Shown here: positions 28,720 to 38,146 of the stretch, one piece after another
How the letters are laid out: every line of letters starts with the position of its first letter
Position numbering within the stretch: the stretch's first letter is position 1
Assembly (NCBI RefSeq): GCF_006335145.1
Contig: NZ_VDMN01000004.1
Coordinates: 186,001 to 250,000 of the forward strand
From: Aliirhizobium smilacinae
Lineage (GTDB): Bacteria > Pseudomonadota > Alphaproteobacteria > Rhizobiales > Rhizobiaceae
Direction of reading: 5' to 3'
Length of the DNA: 64,000 nucleotides
Position numbers and translations under genes: made by a program
The notes under the pieces: model-generated
Databases searched by the model: none
What the model saw: the letters and a program-made list of their open reading frames with translations, nothing else
Told to the model about the DNA's origin: nothing

Positions 28720-28748
28720 TTGCGGAACACATATGGAACATATAGTGT
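28720..28748 (+). promoter_or_regulatory. Candidate lexA promoter overlapping its operator
   Basis: TTGCGG and TAGTGT are spaced by 17 bases, about 40 bases before the lexA start, and the LexA box lies between them. The layout fits autorepression. Called by eye. Confidence 0.4.
28725..28739 (+). promoter_or_regulatory. LexA operator (SOS box)
   Basis: GAAC-N7-GAAC, the reverse complement of the alphaproteobacterial LexA box GTTC-N7-GTTC, in the lexA-VOC gap. A second imperfect copy, GTTC-N7-GTTT, follows on the plus strand at 28751-28765. Position just before lexA indicates autoregulation. Confidence 0.8.
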
Positions 28749-28787
28749 TCGTTCTGCATTTGTTTCAAATCTGAGGGTGCGCCAGAC

Positions 28788-29498
28788 ATGCTGACTCGCA
28801 AGCAACAGGAACTGCTTCTGTTCATTCACGAACGGATGAGGGAGTCCGGCGTGCCACCCTCTTTCGATGAAATGAAGGACGCTCTCGATCTTGCGTCGAA
28901 GTCGGGTATCCACCGGCTGATCACCGCTCTCGAAGAGCGCGGCTTCATCCGCCGCCTTCCCAACAGAGCACGTGCACTTGAAGTCATCAAGCTTCCTGAA
29001 TCCTATGTCCCGACGCTGCAGCCGAAACGCGGTTTCTCGCCGAGCGTGATCGAGGGAAGTCTCGGCAAGAAGCCGCCGGTCAATACCGCGCCGGTTTCCG
29101 CAAATGACAGCGCGTCTGCAAGCGTGCCCGTCATGGGCCGCATCGCGGCCGGCGTGCCGATCTCGGCGATCCAGAACAATACGCACGATATTTCCGTGCC
29201 TGTCGAAATGCTGGGCTCCGGCGAACATTATGCTCTTGAGGTGAAGGGCGACTCGATGATCGAGGCCGGTATTCTCGACGGCGATACAGTCATCATCCGC
29301 AACAGCAACACGGCCAATCCGGGCGACATCGTCGTAGCACTCGTCGACGACGAGGAAGCGACGCTGAAGCGCTTCCGGCGCAAGGGCGGATCGATCGCGC
29401 TTGAGGCAGCAAACCCGGCATACGAAACTCGTATTTTCCCACCGGATCGCGTCAAGGTTCAAGGCAAGCTTGTCGGCCTCATTCGCCGTTATCACTGA
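28788..29498 (+). CDS. lexA: SOS-response repressor LexA
   Basis: 236-residue repressor and self-cleaving serine protease. The N-terminal winged helix-turn-helix covers about residues 1-65 (PPSFDEMKDALDLASKSGIHRLI). The autocleavage bond is Ala121-Gly122 (RIAAGVPI), and the catalytic dyad is Ser156 (GDSMIEAGI) and Lys194 (ATLKRF). Length and hinge are typical of rhizobial LexA, which is longer than the enterobacterial form. Its stop lies 20 bases inside the convergent comEC gene end. The operator upstream shows autorepression, relieved by RecA after DNA damage. Confidence 0.98.
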   Translation: MLTRKQQELLLFIHERMRESGVPPSFDEMKDALDLASKSGIHRLITALEERGFIRRLPNRARALEVIKLPESYVPTLQPKRGFSPSVIEGSLGKKPPVNTAPVSANDSASASVPVMGRIAAGVPISAIQNNTHDISVPVEMLGSGEHYALEVKGDSMIEAGILDGDTVIIRNSNTANPGDIVVALVDDEEATLKRFRRKGGSIALEAANPAYETRIFPPDRVKVQGKLVGLIRRYH

Positions 29499-32049
29499 CT
29501 GCAGGATAGCCGCCAAAAATGGGTGGCAGTTCCAAAAGGCCACTGGTCTCTGCATCAAATATAACGCGGGGCGTTTCATCGAGGCGACCCGTTGTCTGCT
29601 GGGACGTAAGCCACGCCGGCAAACTACGGTCATAGATATTGCGCCGCCAATCGTAACTGCGATGAATGCTCCAGGGTCGAACCGTATCATCCATTGCAGT
29701 CGTGATATGCCAGCCTTCGACTTTCGCTGATCCGGAAAAATCGATTTCGATCGAGCCGGTCTTGCGCAGGCTGGCGCTATTCAGCATCGGGGTGCCAGAC
29801 CGGCAGTGATCGAAGCGTGCCCGCGGCGCAATGACGAGACCGGCAACGTCGCAGGCAGCCCCCGCGTAACGACCATCATCAACGACAACGACAACGACAC
29901 CTTCCGGTGACATGAATGTACACCAGGCTTTAGCCAGGCAGGAGAACTGACCGATCCTTGCCGCCCGCATCTGCCTGCGCGCATCGGCCAGGACCGGTTC
30001 CGCCAACCTCTCTTTGGAAGAAGCCGGTTTATTCACGGCAACGGGGCTGTCCAGCATTTCCGGGATCGATAACGTCGGAAGCTTCCGTGCATGCATCCAT
30101 TGCCCGAAGATGAACTCCGAGGGACGCTTTCTGTTGACGGCAACATGCTCGGCATTTCGATAAGCCACAAGACTCCCATCTTCCGTGATGATCAGGCTGA
30201 AGGCAGGTTGCTCCACACCTATCCAGAAAAAGACGGATGCAGCGGCAAGGAAGGGCAGACCGAAATATCGAAGCCGCGTCCTCAGAAGCGTCAGCAGCAA
30301 AAACCCGCAGATCCCGAGCGGAAGAAACCACGGGTGCTGCTGGCCGACGACGACATCACCTCCCCATCCCGCCACATGTTTGGCAATCGCGATAACCCAT
30401 TCGAGGCTCTTGGCCATGATCGCAATAAACGGGCCATCGAGGCCGAAGGGCATGAGCAGCATGGCGATGAGCCCTGCCGGCATCACAAGAAAGCTGATGA
30501 TCGGCATCGCCGCAAGGTTCGCCGCGAGCCCGTAGGTCGCGATACGGTGGAAATGCTCGACGGAAAACATCGTCGTCGCCAGACTGCCGATCAGCGATGT
30601 GGCGATGATGCCGGCAATGAAATGCCCGACAGACGTTATCCATGTCACAACAGGGTGACGAATGGGGAACGGCTCCCGGTTTTCCGTTTGCGCGCGCCGT
30701 GCCCAGATCGCATAACCGGCGACCAGCGCGACAGTCGCGGCAAACGACATCTGAAAACTGGGTCCGAGAATCTCCGATGGGGTCCAGACGAGAATGATCA
30801 GCGCCGACAGTGCCACATTGCGCAGGCTTATCGAGGGTCTGTCCAGAAGCACGGCAACCAGTATCACGGCCATCATGATATAAGCGCGCTGGGCGGATAC
30901 GCCGAAACCGGAGATCAGGTAATAGCTGGTTACCATGGCCAGCGCTCCGCCGGCCGCGATCTTCTTGATCGGCCAAGCCTGCGCAACACTGGGAAAAACA
31001 GCAAACGCGCTGCGCAGCCCGACGAAGAAAATCCCGGCGGCCAGCGCCATGTTCAACCCGGAAATCGCCACGATATGAGCGAGCCCCGAGATTCGCAGCG
31101 CCTCGACCGTATCGTTGGAAATTGCGCGTCTCTCGTCGGTGACAATCGCAGCTGCGAAGGCGCCTGCATCTCCGGGCGCCGCGGAGCGGATGCGATTACC
31201 AATCTGCCTTCGTAGATCGAACAGCCATCGCAGAGCCAGTTCCGACCACCCGGTCTCAATTTCGGCATCTCCTGCCTTTTGCGGAGCGCTATAGAAATAT
31301 CCCACCGCACCGACACCGTCGAAATAAGCGGAGAACGAAAAATCATGCAGACCCGGAAGCGCCGGTCCGGACGGAGGGGATAGCCTCGCTCGGCCCGAAA
31401 TGGCGTCACCGTTTCCAAAAGGTTCATGCTGGGCTCTTGCCAGCAGCGAGACCCGGGCCGGTGGTCGCCGTAAAGTGGGGCTCGTGGTCTGCCGGATGGC
31501 AATGATATAGCGCACCCGCCCCGGACCGGCAGCTTCGCTGCGCTCAACCACGCCCGCAACCTCGGTGGTCACCGGCGAATCGAGAATGACCGTCGAGCGG
31601 CGCCACGTCTCGATCCCGGCCAGGGCCATACCACCGAACACAAGACACGCGAATGTGAGCGCAATGCGTGTCCAGCCAGACCTCATGATTAGAGCCATCA
31701 GCGCCAGGACTGCAAAAACAATGATCGAAGCCCAAAGCGACGGGTCAATTGGGCTGAGAAACCAGAAAGCGGATCCGATCCCGAGCGCAACTGGCAGAAA
31801 CAGGAAACCGTGGCCGTGGAGCCGCTCCTCTCTGATAGAGGCTGAAACGAACCTTCCGGCTTGAGAAGCTTGAGCGGCAAGCGAATGTCGGCGCCAGATG
31901 GGCGTCTTCGCCACGATCTGCCGTCTGGTTACCGTTTCCAGGGCTGCGGTTTCCGACGCCGATCGGGAATAAGAAGACAGTCCGGCAACCAGATCCGGGC
32001 GCCGGTTCAAGGTTTTGGTATCTATCTTCTCGAAACCTTCAGACCGCAT
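29479..32049 (-). CDS. comEC: ComEC/Rec2-family DNA uptake channel protein
   Basis: Polytopic inner-membrane protein of about 856 residues. An N-terminal DUF4131-type region with early membrane helices is followed by the competence domain (around AHIVAISGLNMALAAGIFFVG) with many helices. ComEC conducts single-stranded DNA into the cytoplasm in transformable bacteria. In the C-terminal 250 residues I find no HxHxDH motif of the metallo-beta-lactamase nuclease domain found in longer ComEC proteins. The ATG at 32049 gives the plausible N-terminus MRSEGFEKID. Few rhizobia are known to be naturally competent, so the role is unclear. Confidence 0.88.
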   Translation of the reverse strand: MRSEGFEKIDTKTLNRRPDLVAGLSSYSRSASETAALETVTRRQIVAKTPIWRRHSLAAQASQAGRFVSASIREERLHGHGFLFLPVALGIGSAFWFLSPIDPSLWASIIVFAVLALMALIMRSGWTRIALTFACLVFGGMALAGIETWRRSTVILDSPVTTEVAGVVERSEAAGPGRVRYIIAIRQTTSPTLRRPPARVSLLARAQHEPFGNGDAISGRARLSPPSGPALPGLHDFSFSAYFDGVGAVGYFYSAPQKAGDAEIETGWSELALRWLFDLRRQIGNRIRSAAPGDAGAFAAAIVTDERRAISNDTVEALRISGLAHIVAISGLNMALAAGIFFVGLRSAFAVFPSVAQAWPIKKIAAGGALAMVTSYYLISGFGVSAQRAYIMMAVILVAVLLDRPSISLRNVALSALIILVWTPSEILGPSFQMSFAATVALVAGYAIWARRAQTENREPFPIRHPVVTWITSVGHFIAGIIATSLIGSLATTMFSVEHFHRIATYGLAANLAAMPIISFLVMPAGLIAMLLMPFGLDGPFIAIMAKSLEWVIAIAKHVAGWGGDVVVGQQHPWFLPLGICGFLLLTLLRTRLRYFGLPFLAAASVFFWIGVEQPAFSLIITEDGSLVAYRNAEHVAVNRKRPSEFIFGQWMHARKLPTLSIPEMLDSPVAVNKPASSKERLAEPVLADARRQMRAARIGQFSCLAKAWCTFMSPEGVVVVVVDDGRYAGAACDVAGLVIAPRARFDHCRSGTPMLNSASLRKTGSIEIDFSGSAKVEGWHITTAMDDTVRPWSIHRSYDWRRNIYDRSLPAWLTSQQTTGRLDETPRVIFDAETSGLLELPPIFGGYPAVSDNGE

Positions 32050-32324
32050 GAAACCAGCCCGCCCCACCCAGAGAATACAACCTGAGCGTTCTTTTTTTAG
32101 TGCGTCAACCTGACGCAGCAAGCTATGCCGCCTGACCCGGATTCCGGATTGCAACAAGGGGTTGGCCGCAGGGCTAAATGGCGGTGCCCATTATCGTGCC
32201 GCGCTGCACAATTTGCCGTCAGAACAGCTTGGCATACGCCAAAGGATCATATAGCTAAACGTGGAACGCTTAATGCTTATGGCGCTTTTGAGGCGTCATG
32301 CCGCCAACCGGTTGGAGGATCAGA

Positions 32325-33614
32325 ATGACGGAAACTAGCGCAAATCTCGCTCTCGGTGACAAGACAGTTGAGCTGTCGGTGAAGTCCGGCACGATTGGTC
32401 CTGATGTCATCGATATCGGCGCGCTCTACAAGCAAACCGGAGCCTTCACTTACGACCCGGGGTTTACCTCGACGGCTTCCTGTGAATCGAAGATCACCTA
32501 TATCGACGGCGACGAAGGTGTGCTGCTTCACCGCGGCTACCCGATCGAGCAACTGGCCGAACAGGGCGACTTCCTCGAAACCTGCTACCTGCTCCTCTAC
32601 GGCGAACTGCCGACCGCAGCGCAGAAGAAGGATTTCGACTATCGCGTAACCAATCACACGATGGTTCATGAGCAGATGAGCCGCTTCTTCACCGGCTTCC
32701 GCCGTGATGCCCATCCGATGGCCGTCATGGTCGGCACGGTTGGCGCATTGTCGGCTTTCTATCATGACTCGACCGATATCACCGACCCGCATCAGCGCAT
32801 GGTCGCATCGCTGCGTATGATCGCAAAGATGCCGACGATCGCGGCCATGGCCTATAAATACCACATCGGCCAGCCATTCGTATATCCGCAGAACCATCTC
32901 GACTATTCATCGAACTTCCTGCGCATGTGCTTTGCCGTGCCTTGCGAAGAATACAAGGTGAACCCGGTTCTGGCCCGCGCCATGGATCGCATCTTCATCC
33001 TGCATGCGGACCACGAGCAAAACGCATCGACCTCGACCGTTCGCCTTGCCGGTTCGTCGGGTGCCAACCCGTTTGCCTGTATCGCCGCCGGCATCGCCTG
33101 CCTCTGGGGTCCGGCTCACGGTGGTGCAAACGAAGCAGCGCTCAACATGCTGCAGGAGATCGGTTCCGTAGACAAGATCCCGGAATATATCGCCCGCGCC
33201 AAGGACAAGAACGATCCGTTCCGCCTGATGGGCTTCGGTCACCGTGTCTACAAGAACTACGACCCGCGCGCCAAGATCATGCAGAAGACCACGCATGAAG
33301 TTCTGGCCGAACTCGGTCACAAGGACGACCCGCTGTTGCAGGTTGCCATGGAACTTGAGAAAATCGCCCTTACCGACGAATATTTCGTCGAAAAGAAGCT
33401 CTACCCGAACATCGATTTCTATTCGGGTATCACGCTGAAGGCGATGGGTTTCCCAACGACCATGTTCACCGTGCTCTTCGCGCTCGCCCGCACCGTCGGC
33501 TGGATTGCCCAGTGGGCCGAGATGATCGAAGATCCGCAGCAGCGCATCGGCCGTCCGCGTCAGCTCTATACGGGCGAAGCCAAGCGCGACTACGTGCCGG
33601 TTTCCAAGCGCTAA
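32325..33614 (+). CDS. gltA: Citrate synthase
   Basis: 429-residue TCA-cycle enzyme condensing oxaloacetate and acetyl-CoA. It has the catalytic histidines in WGPAHGGANEAAL and in GFGHRVYKNYDPRAK, and the aspartate in PNIDFYSGI. It is of the longer, NADH-sensitive type found in Gram-negatives. The ATG at 32325 has GGAGGA nearby (TTGGAGGATCAGA). It is flanked by comEC upstream (divergent) and lpxB downstream (convergent), and followed by a strong terminator. It consumes the acetyl-CoA made by the pyruvate dehydrogenase encoded earlier in the window. Confidence 0.98.
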   Translation: MTETSANLALGDKTVELSVKSGTIGPDVIDIGALYKQTGAFTYDPGFTSTASCESKITYIDGDEGVLLHRGYPIEQLAEQGDFLETCYLLLYGELPTAAQKKDFDYRVTNHTMVHEQMSRFFTGFRRDAHPMAVMVGTVGALSAFYHDSTDITDPHQRMVASLRMIAKMPTIAAMAYKYHIGQPFVYPQNHLDYSSNFLRMCFAVPCEEYKVNPVLARAMDRIFILHADHEQNASTSTVRLAGSSGANPFACIAAGIACLWGPAHGGANEAALNMLQEIGSVDKIPEYIARAKDKNDPFRLMGFGHRVYKNYDPRAKIMQKTTHEVLAELGHKDDPLLQVAMELEKIALTDEYFVEKKLYPNIDFYSGITLKAMGFPTTMFTVLFALARTVGWIAQWAEMIEDPQQRIGRPRQLYTGEAKRDYVPVSKR

Positions 33615-33639
33615 GCGCGAGACAATCCGCAAAAAACAA

Positions 33640-33669
33640 AACCCGGTCAGCGATGACCGGGTTTTTTAT
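33640..33669. terminator. Bidirectional Rho-independent terminator between gltA and lpxB
   Basis: Stem AACCCGGTCA / TGACCGGGTT with loop GCGA, preceded by AAAAAACAAA and followed by TTTTTT. It can end both the gltA transcript (plus) and the lpxB-end transcript (minus). Confidence 0.92.
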
Positions 33670-33724
33670 TGTCCTGTGATGCCCCCGCAGGAGGACAGTG
33701 CCCGCGAGGATGATGTGAAGATTT

Positions 33725-34888
33725 TTAAGAGCGTTTCAGCAGGTCGAGCACTGCAGCAGCCGCAGCCTCACCCGGCGGAACCGGAACCTGCAGCCGCTGC
33801 CAGGTGAGATCGAATCCCTCCAGCATGGCGCGGCGCTGCAACGTGTCACTGGACAGGCGTTCGGCCCAACGGCACAGGCTGGCTGGGCGAACGACTTCGT
33901 TGACATATTCCGGCACGACAGCATAGTCCACGATCAGATTGGGCAGCGCTCCTGTCCAGGTCTTGATCTTGCCGGCAAGAAGCTTGATCAGCCAGTCGGT
34001 CTTGTAGGCCGAAACGACCGGCACGGTGGCAAGGCCGAGCTCGAGGATGACGGTACCGGAGGCTGCCATAGCCGCATCCGCCTCCGTAAATGCGCTCCAC
34101 TTCCCCTCGACATCCGACGTTACCTCGACCGGTACAGGAAGCTTTTCCGCCATCTCCCGTACAAGCGCTTCACGGCGCGGAACAGTCGGCAGCAGAAAGC
34201 GCGCTTTGCCGTTTCGCTCCAAAAACTCTTTCGCCGCATCTCCGAAGATAGGCAGAAGGCTTTTGATCTCAGCCGAACGGGAGCCGGAGAGAAGCAGGAT
34301 CGTCTTTTCTTCTTCGACGGATTTGAGGGGGCGGGCGGCGCGCAGGCCTCTCACCCTGAGAAGATCCGGATCGTTCGTCAGACGGTGCCCGACAAAAATC
34401 GTCTCCGGACCTCCAAGCCGTTTCATCGCCTCGGGTTCGAACGGCAGGACAGCCAGAACGCGGTCCACATAGGCGAGCATCGCCTTGGCTCGATATTCCT
34501 TCCACGCCCACACACTCGGGCAGACATAGTTGACGATCGGCAGCCGGGGCAACGCCGCCCGCACCTTCTTCGCCACACGATGGGTGAAGTCCGGGCTGTC
34601 GATGATGATCAGCACATCCGGCTGTGCCGCGATGATGGCGCGTGCTGTCTGGTTGATACGCTTGATCAGGTTCGGCAGCCGCGACAGGACCTGGGTCAGG
34701 CCCATGATCGACAGTTCGGAAAAGTCGAAAAGGGAATGCAGCCCTTGCGCCGTCAGTGCATCACCACCCACGCCGATGAGCTCGACCGGCCCGTCGTGAG
34801 CGGCTTTGAGCGCCGCTATCAGATCACCGCCCAGCAGATCGCCGGATACTTCTCCCGCGATAACTGCCACCTTCAGTGTACGGCTCAT
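33725..34888 (-). CDS. lpxB: Lipid-A-disaccharide synthase
   Basis: 387-residue glycosyltransferase that joins UDP-diacylglucosamine and lipid X to form the lipid A disaccharide. It opens with VAVIAGEVSGDLLGGDLI, followed by GVGGDALTAQG and the VCPSVWAWKEYRAKAM segment typical of LpxB. The ATG at 34888 overlaps the lpxI stop by four bases, so it is chosen over the long out-of-family upstream extension. It is the last gene of the bamA-lpxD-fabZ-lpxA-lpxI-lpxB run. Confidence 0.96.
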   Translation of the reverse strand: MSRTLKVAVIAGEVSGDLLGGDLIAALKAAHDGPVELIGVGGDALTAQGLHSLFDFSELSIMGLTQVLSRLPNLIKRINQTARAIIAAQPDVLIIIDSPDFTHRVAKKVRAALPRLPIVNYVCPSVWAWKEYRAKAMLAYVDRVLAVLPFEPEAMKRLGGPETIFVGHRLTNDPDLLRVRGLRAARPLKSVEEEKTILLLSGSRSAEIKSLLPIFGDAAKEFLERNGKARFLLPTVPRREALVREMAEKLPVPVEVTSDVEGKWSAFTEADAAMAASGTVILELGLATVPVVSAYKTDWLIKLLAGKIKTWTGALPNLIVDYAVVPEYVNEVVRPASLCRWAERLSSDTLQRRAMLEGFDLTWQRLQVPVPPGEAAAAAVLDLLKRS

Positions 34889-35790
34889 TGAAGCCCTCCA
34901 TGATCCAGGCTCGGCTCGATCCCGCATACGAAAATGCCAGCCGCATCCGCCGCAGCGATCATTGCCTGCTCCTCGAGCACCAGCGCCCTGCCCGCTTCCA
35001 CGGCAATACCGGCAAGACCAGCTTTTACCGCACTCTCCACGGTAGACGGACCGATTGTCGGCAGGTCTGCGCGCATATCCTGTTGCGGCTTGCAAAGCTT
35101 GACAAGCACGCCACGGCGACGCGCCGAGATCCGGCCGGATTGCCGAAGCTCTGCAACGCGCTGAAGCATCGCATCGGTACCTTCGACACCTTCCATGGCG
35201 ACAACGCGGCCACCGACGGAAACGGCGCCTTGCCCGATATCCAGCTGGCCCAGCGCTAGCGCAGCTTCCGTTCCTTTTTCGATATCGCGCAGATCGTCAC
35301 CGGTCGGAGACACCTGCCCCAAAGGACCCAGTCTTGCAAGCAGAGCCGGGGCAATCTCGTGGGCGCCTATTACAGTGCAGCCCATCGCCTCGATAAGCTT
35401 GATCACCATTTGCAGGACGGTGTCATCGCCGTGCGACATCAGCGTGCGCACCACGGACGGCATTTTGAGAATGGTTTTGAACGTCGGCCGGATATCGCGC
35501 CATTCGGGTCGCCGGGCGACGCCGCCCGACATGACAACGCGGCCGATCTTCAAGTCTCGGAAGGATTTTTCAATCGCCGCAAGATTGCCGACTCCGACCG
35601 AAATACTCTCGAAATCGTCGAAACGGTGGTCGACCTCGTCCTTCAAAGCGACGATGAAGGGATCTTCCCCTTCAGCCCTTGCGGCTCGTGCTAGGTGGAG
35701 CGGCAAAAGCCCTCGGCCCGCAATGATGGCCAGGCGGCCGTCAGAATAGCCCTGTCGCGCCATGCCGGACGCGCCTGGCATGGGCCTCAT
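34885..35790 (-). CDS. lpxI: UDP-2,3-diacylglucosamine pyrophosphatase LpxI
   Basis: About 301 residues, formerly DUF1009. It hydrolyses UDP-2,3-diacylglucosamine to lipid X, replacing LpxH in alphaproteobacteria. Family features include GRLAIIAGRGLLPLHLARAA, VVMSGGVARRPEW, VIGAHEIAPALLA and the C-terminal KAGLAGIAVEAGRALVLE. The ATG at 35790 overlaps the lpxA stop by four bases. An internal ATG at 35763 (MARQGYSDG) is nearer the usual family start but lacks a ribosome site. It lies between lpxA and lpxB, in pathway order. Confidence 0.95.
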   Translation of the reverse strand: MRPMPGASGMARQGYSDGRLAIIAGRGLLPLHLARAARAEGEDPFIVALKDEVDHRFDDFESISVGVGNLAAIEKSFRDLKIGRVVMSGGVARRPEWRDIRPTFKTILKMPSVVRTLMSHGDDTVLQMVIKLIEAMGCTVIGAHEIAPALLARLGPLGQVSPTGDDLRDIEKGTEAALALGQLDIGQGAVSVGGRVVAMEGVEGTDAMLQRVAELRQSGRISARRRGVLVKLCKPQQDMRADLPTIGPSTVESAVKAGLAGIAVEAGRALVLEEQAMIAAADAAGIFVCGIEPSLDHGGLQ

Positions 35791-36602
35791 CCCTTCCTGC
35801 GGAAGGGAGAGGAAATTGCGCGATCACTGTCGGCGGTGATGAAGTCGATAACCTCCATCGCCTCGGCACAATCGATATAGGCGTCGCGAACAGCCGCCGC
35901 ATTCGCGCGGATATTACCTTCGCCTTCGAAAATGTCTTTGTAGGCGCGGCGTACACGATGGATCGTCTGCTTGTCCATGCCCGCACGCGTCATGCCCACG
36001 ACATTCAGGCCACCGAGAATGCCCGGATTACCGTTCAGCATGCCGTAGGGAATAACATCGTAGTTGACGGCAGAAAGACCACCGATAAATGCCTGCCGGC
36101 CAATGCGCGAAAATTGATGCACGGCGCAGCCGCCGCCCAGAATGGCGCGATCGGCCACATGCACATGCCCGGCCAGCATCACATTGTTGGACATGATGAT
36201 GCCGCTGCCAAGCTGGCAGTCATGCGCCACGTGGCTATTGGCGAGAAACAGGCAATCATTGCCGACGACAGTCTTGCCGCCACCGCCAACCGTTCCGGTG
36301 TTCATCGTCACACCTTCACGCATGACGCAATTGTCGCCGACCGTCAGTGACGAAGTTTCACCGGCTTCGTGCAGGCTTTGAGAAACCCCGCCGATAACGG
36401 CCATTGAGAAGATACGGCAGCCTTTGCCGATTTCCGTATTCCCGGTCACCACGACATGCGAGGCAATTTCAACGTCGTCCTTGAGAACAACGCGAGGGCC
36501 AATATGGCTGAAAGGTCCGACGACGACATTCTCACCGACGACGGCACCGTCCTCGATAACCGCAAGCGGATGAATGCGTGCGCTGGCTGATATCGTGCTC
36601 AT
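35787..36602 (-). CDS. lpxA: UDP-N-acetylglucosamine O-acyltransferase
   Basis: 271-residue first enzyme of lipid A synthesis, transferring a hydroxyacyl chain from acyl carrier protein to UDP-GlcNAc. It has a left-handed beta-helix built of hexapeptide repeats (GAVVGENVVVGPFSHIGP and onward), with the catalytic histidine in NSHVAHDCQLG and a helical C-terminus. It overlaps fabZ upstream by four bases and lpxI downstream by four bases. Confidence 0.97.
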   Translation of the reverse strand: MSTISASARIHPLAVIEDGAVVGENVVVGPFSHIGPRVVLKDDVEIASHVVVTGNTEIGKGCRIFSMAVIGGVSQSLHEAGETSSLTVGDNCVMREGVTMNTGTVGGGGKTVVGNDCLFLANSHVAHDCQLGSGIIMSNNVMLAGHVHVADRAILGGGCAVHQFSRIGRQAFIGGLSAVNYDVIPYGMLNGNPGILGGLNVVGMTRAGMDKQTIHRVRRAYKDIFEGEGNIRANAAAVRDAYIDCAEAMEVIDFITADSDRAISSPFRRKG

Positions 36603-37066
36603 TCGCCTTCCTTACGGACGATCATCGCACCGATATCGGCCTCGGCGACGAGTACGCCCTCCACCTTGGCGTCGCAATGGAACTTCCAGATATTGCCGCG
36701 CTGCTTCTGCTTCACGACATGGAATTCCACCCGATCGCCCGGCACGACCGGCTTGCGGAAACGGGCATTGTCGATGGTCATGAAGTAGACGAGGTTGCCG
36801 CCTTCGCCTTCCTTGCGCGCACAGATCGCACCCGCAGTCTGCGCCATCGCTTCGACAAGAAGGACACCCGGCATGATCGGGCGCTCTGGGAAGTGCCCCT
36901 GGAACTGTGGTTCGTTGGCAGTTACGTTCTTGATGCCGATGGCCGAGTTGTCACCATCAATAGCGATGATTTTGTCCACCAGCAGAAAAGGATAGCGATG
37001 AGGCAGCAGCTTCATGATTTCCTGAATGTCGGCCGCGCCGAGTTCCGGCTTGGTCTCATCAGTCAT
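36599..37066 (-). CDS. fabZ: 3-hydroxyacyl-ACP dehydratase FabZ
   Basis: 155-residue hot-dog fold dehydratase of fatty acid elongation. LLPHRYPFLLVD precedes the catalytic His58 (QGHFPERPIMPG) and Glu72 (LLVEAMAQ). It competes with LpxD/LpxA for hydroxyacyl-ACP, which explains its conserved place between lpxD and lpxA. The start overlaps the lpxD end by eight bases, and the stop overlaps the lpxA start by four. Confidence 0.97.
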   Translation of the reverse strand: MTDETKPELGAADIQEIMKLLPHRYPFLLVDKIIAIDGDNSAIGIKNVTANEPQFQGHFPERPIMPGVLLVEAMAQTAGAICARKEGEGGNLVYFMTIDNARFRKPVVPGDRVEFHVVKQKQRGNIWKFHCDAKVEGVLVAEADIGAMIVRKEGE

Positions 37067-38126
37067 TGTTTTTCTCTCCTCTGCGTTTTGCCCTGTCGTC
37101 CACCTGAGTCATTTTTTCCGCCATCTCGCGGAGAAAGTCCTTCATCGGCCGTGCCGGTATTCCACCATATGTAACGCCCGGCGGAACGTTAGCCACCACG
37201 CCGCTCATCGCAGCGATCTGAACGCCGTCTCCGATCGAAATATGCCCATTTATGCCGGATGCGCCGCCGATCAAGACGCCGTTGCCGATCGTTGTCGATC
37301 CGGCGATACCGGCACCCGAGGCGATGCCGCAATGGCGTCCGATACGGACGTTATGGGCAATCTGAACCTGATTGTCGATTTTCGTACCTTCGCCGATCAC
37401 GGTGTCATCCATGGCGCCGCGATCGATCGTCGTATTCGCGCCGATCTCAACATTGTCCTGGATGATCACACGACCGATCTGCACGATCTTCAACATACCA
37501 CGCGGTCCCGGCGCGAAGCCGAATCCGTCCTGGCCGATACGGGCACCGTTGTGGATGATAACGTTATTGCCGATAAGAGCTGCCACCACGCTTGCGCCGG
37601 CGGCTATGCTGCAATTGCGCCCGATCTGAACGTCGGCTCCAACGACAGAGCCGGCGCCAATGCGTGTGCCTGAACCGATATGCGCACGCGCGCCGACGAC
37701 CGCCATAGGTTCGACCGTCACACCGTCCTCCAGCTTTGCCGTCGGATCGACATAGGCAGCTGGAGATACGCCCTCGCCTTCCGACGTTACCGGGCTTGGA
37801 CGCATCGCGATCGGGTGCAGCAACGCTCCGGCCATGGCAAAGGCCGAGTGCGGTGTTTTTGTTTGCAGGATTGCGATATGCGCGGGAATTATGTTGGCGA
37901 GACCTGGATCGCATAGGATCGCAGAAGCCTTACATGTCTCAAGCTCCTGGCGGCTTTTACGCGACAGAATATAGCAGACCTGCCCTTCCTGGGCACGCGC
38001 AACGGGCGACACCGAGGAAATCATGCGATCTCCAACAGAATCGTCCAAAAGCTCAGCCCCAAGATGGACCGCCAGCTCGCGCAGGCTTACGCCATCATGG
38101 GGCGGAAAGAAATTGTTTTGATCCAT
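37059..38126 (-). CDS. lpxD: UDP-3-O-acylglucosamine N-acyltransferase
   Basis: 355-residue third enzyme of lipid A synthesis. An N-terminal uridine-binding domain (DGVSLRELAVHLGAELLDD) precedes a hexapeptide left-handed beta-helix, with the catalytic histidine in QIAHNVRIGRHCGIASGAGIAGS. The ATG at 38126 (MDQNNFFPP) is the normal family start; the longer frame runs back into bamA. A perfect hairpin lies in the 50-base gap between bamA and lpxD. Confidence 0.96.
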   Translation of the reverse strand: MDQNNFFPPHDGVSLRELAVHLGAELLDDSVGDRMISSVSPVARAQEGQVCYILSRKSRQELETCKASAILCDPGLANIIPAHIAILQTKTPHSAFAMAGALLHPIAMRPSPVTSEGEGVSPAAYVDPTAKLEDGVTVEPMAVVGARAHIGSGTRIGAGSVVGADVQIGRNCSIAAGASVVAALIGNNVIIHNGARIGQDGFGFAPGPRGMLKIVQIGRVIIQDNVEIGANTTIDRGAMDDTVIGEGTKIDNQVQIAHNVRIGRHCGIASGAGIAGSTTIGNGVLIGGASGINGHISIGDGVQIAAMSGVVANVPPGVTYGGIPARPMKDFLREMAEKMTQVDDRAKRRGEKNND

Positions 38127-38146
38127 AAAGCTAAGCTCCAGAACAG

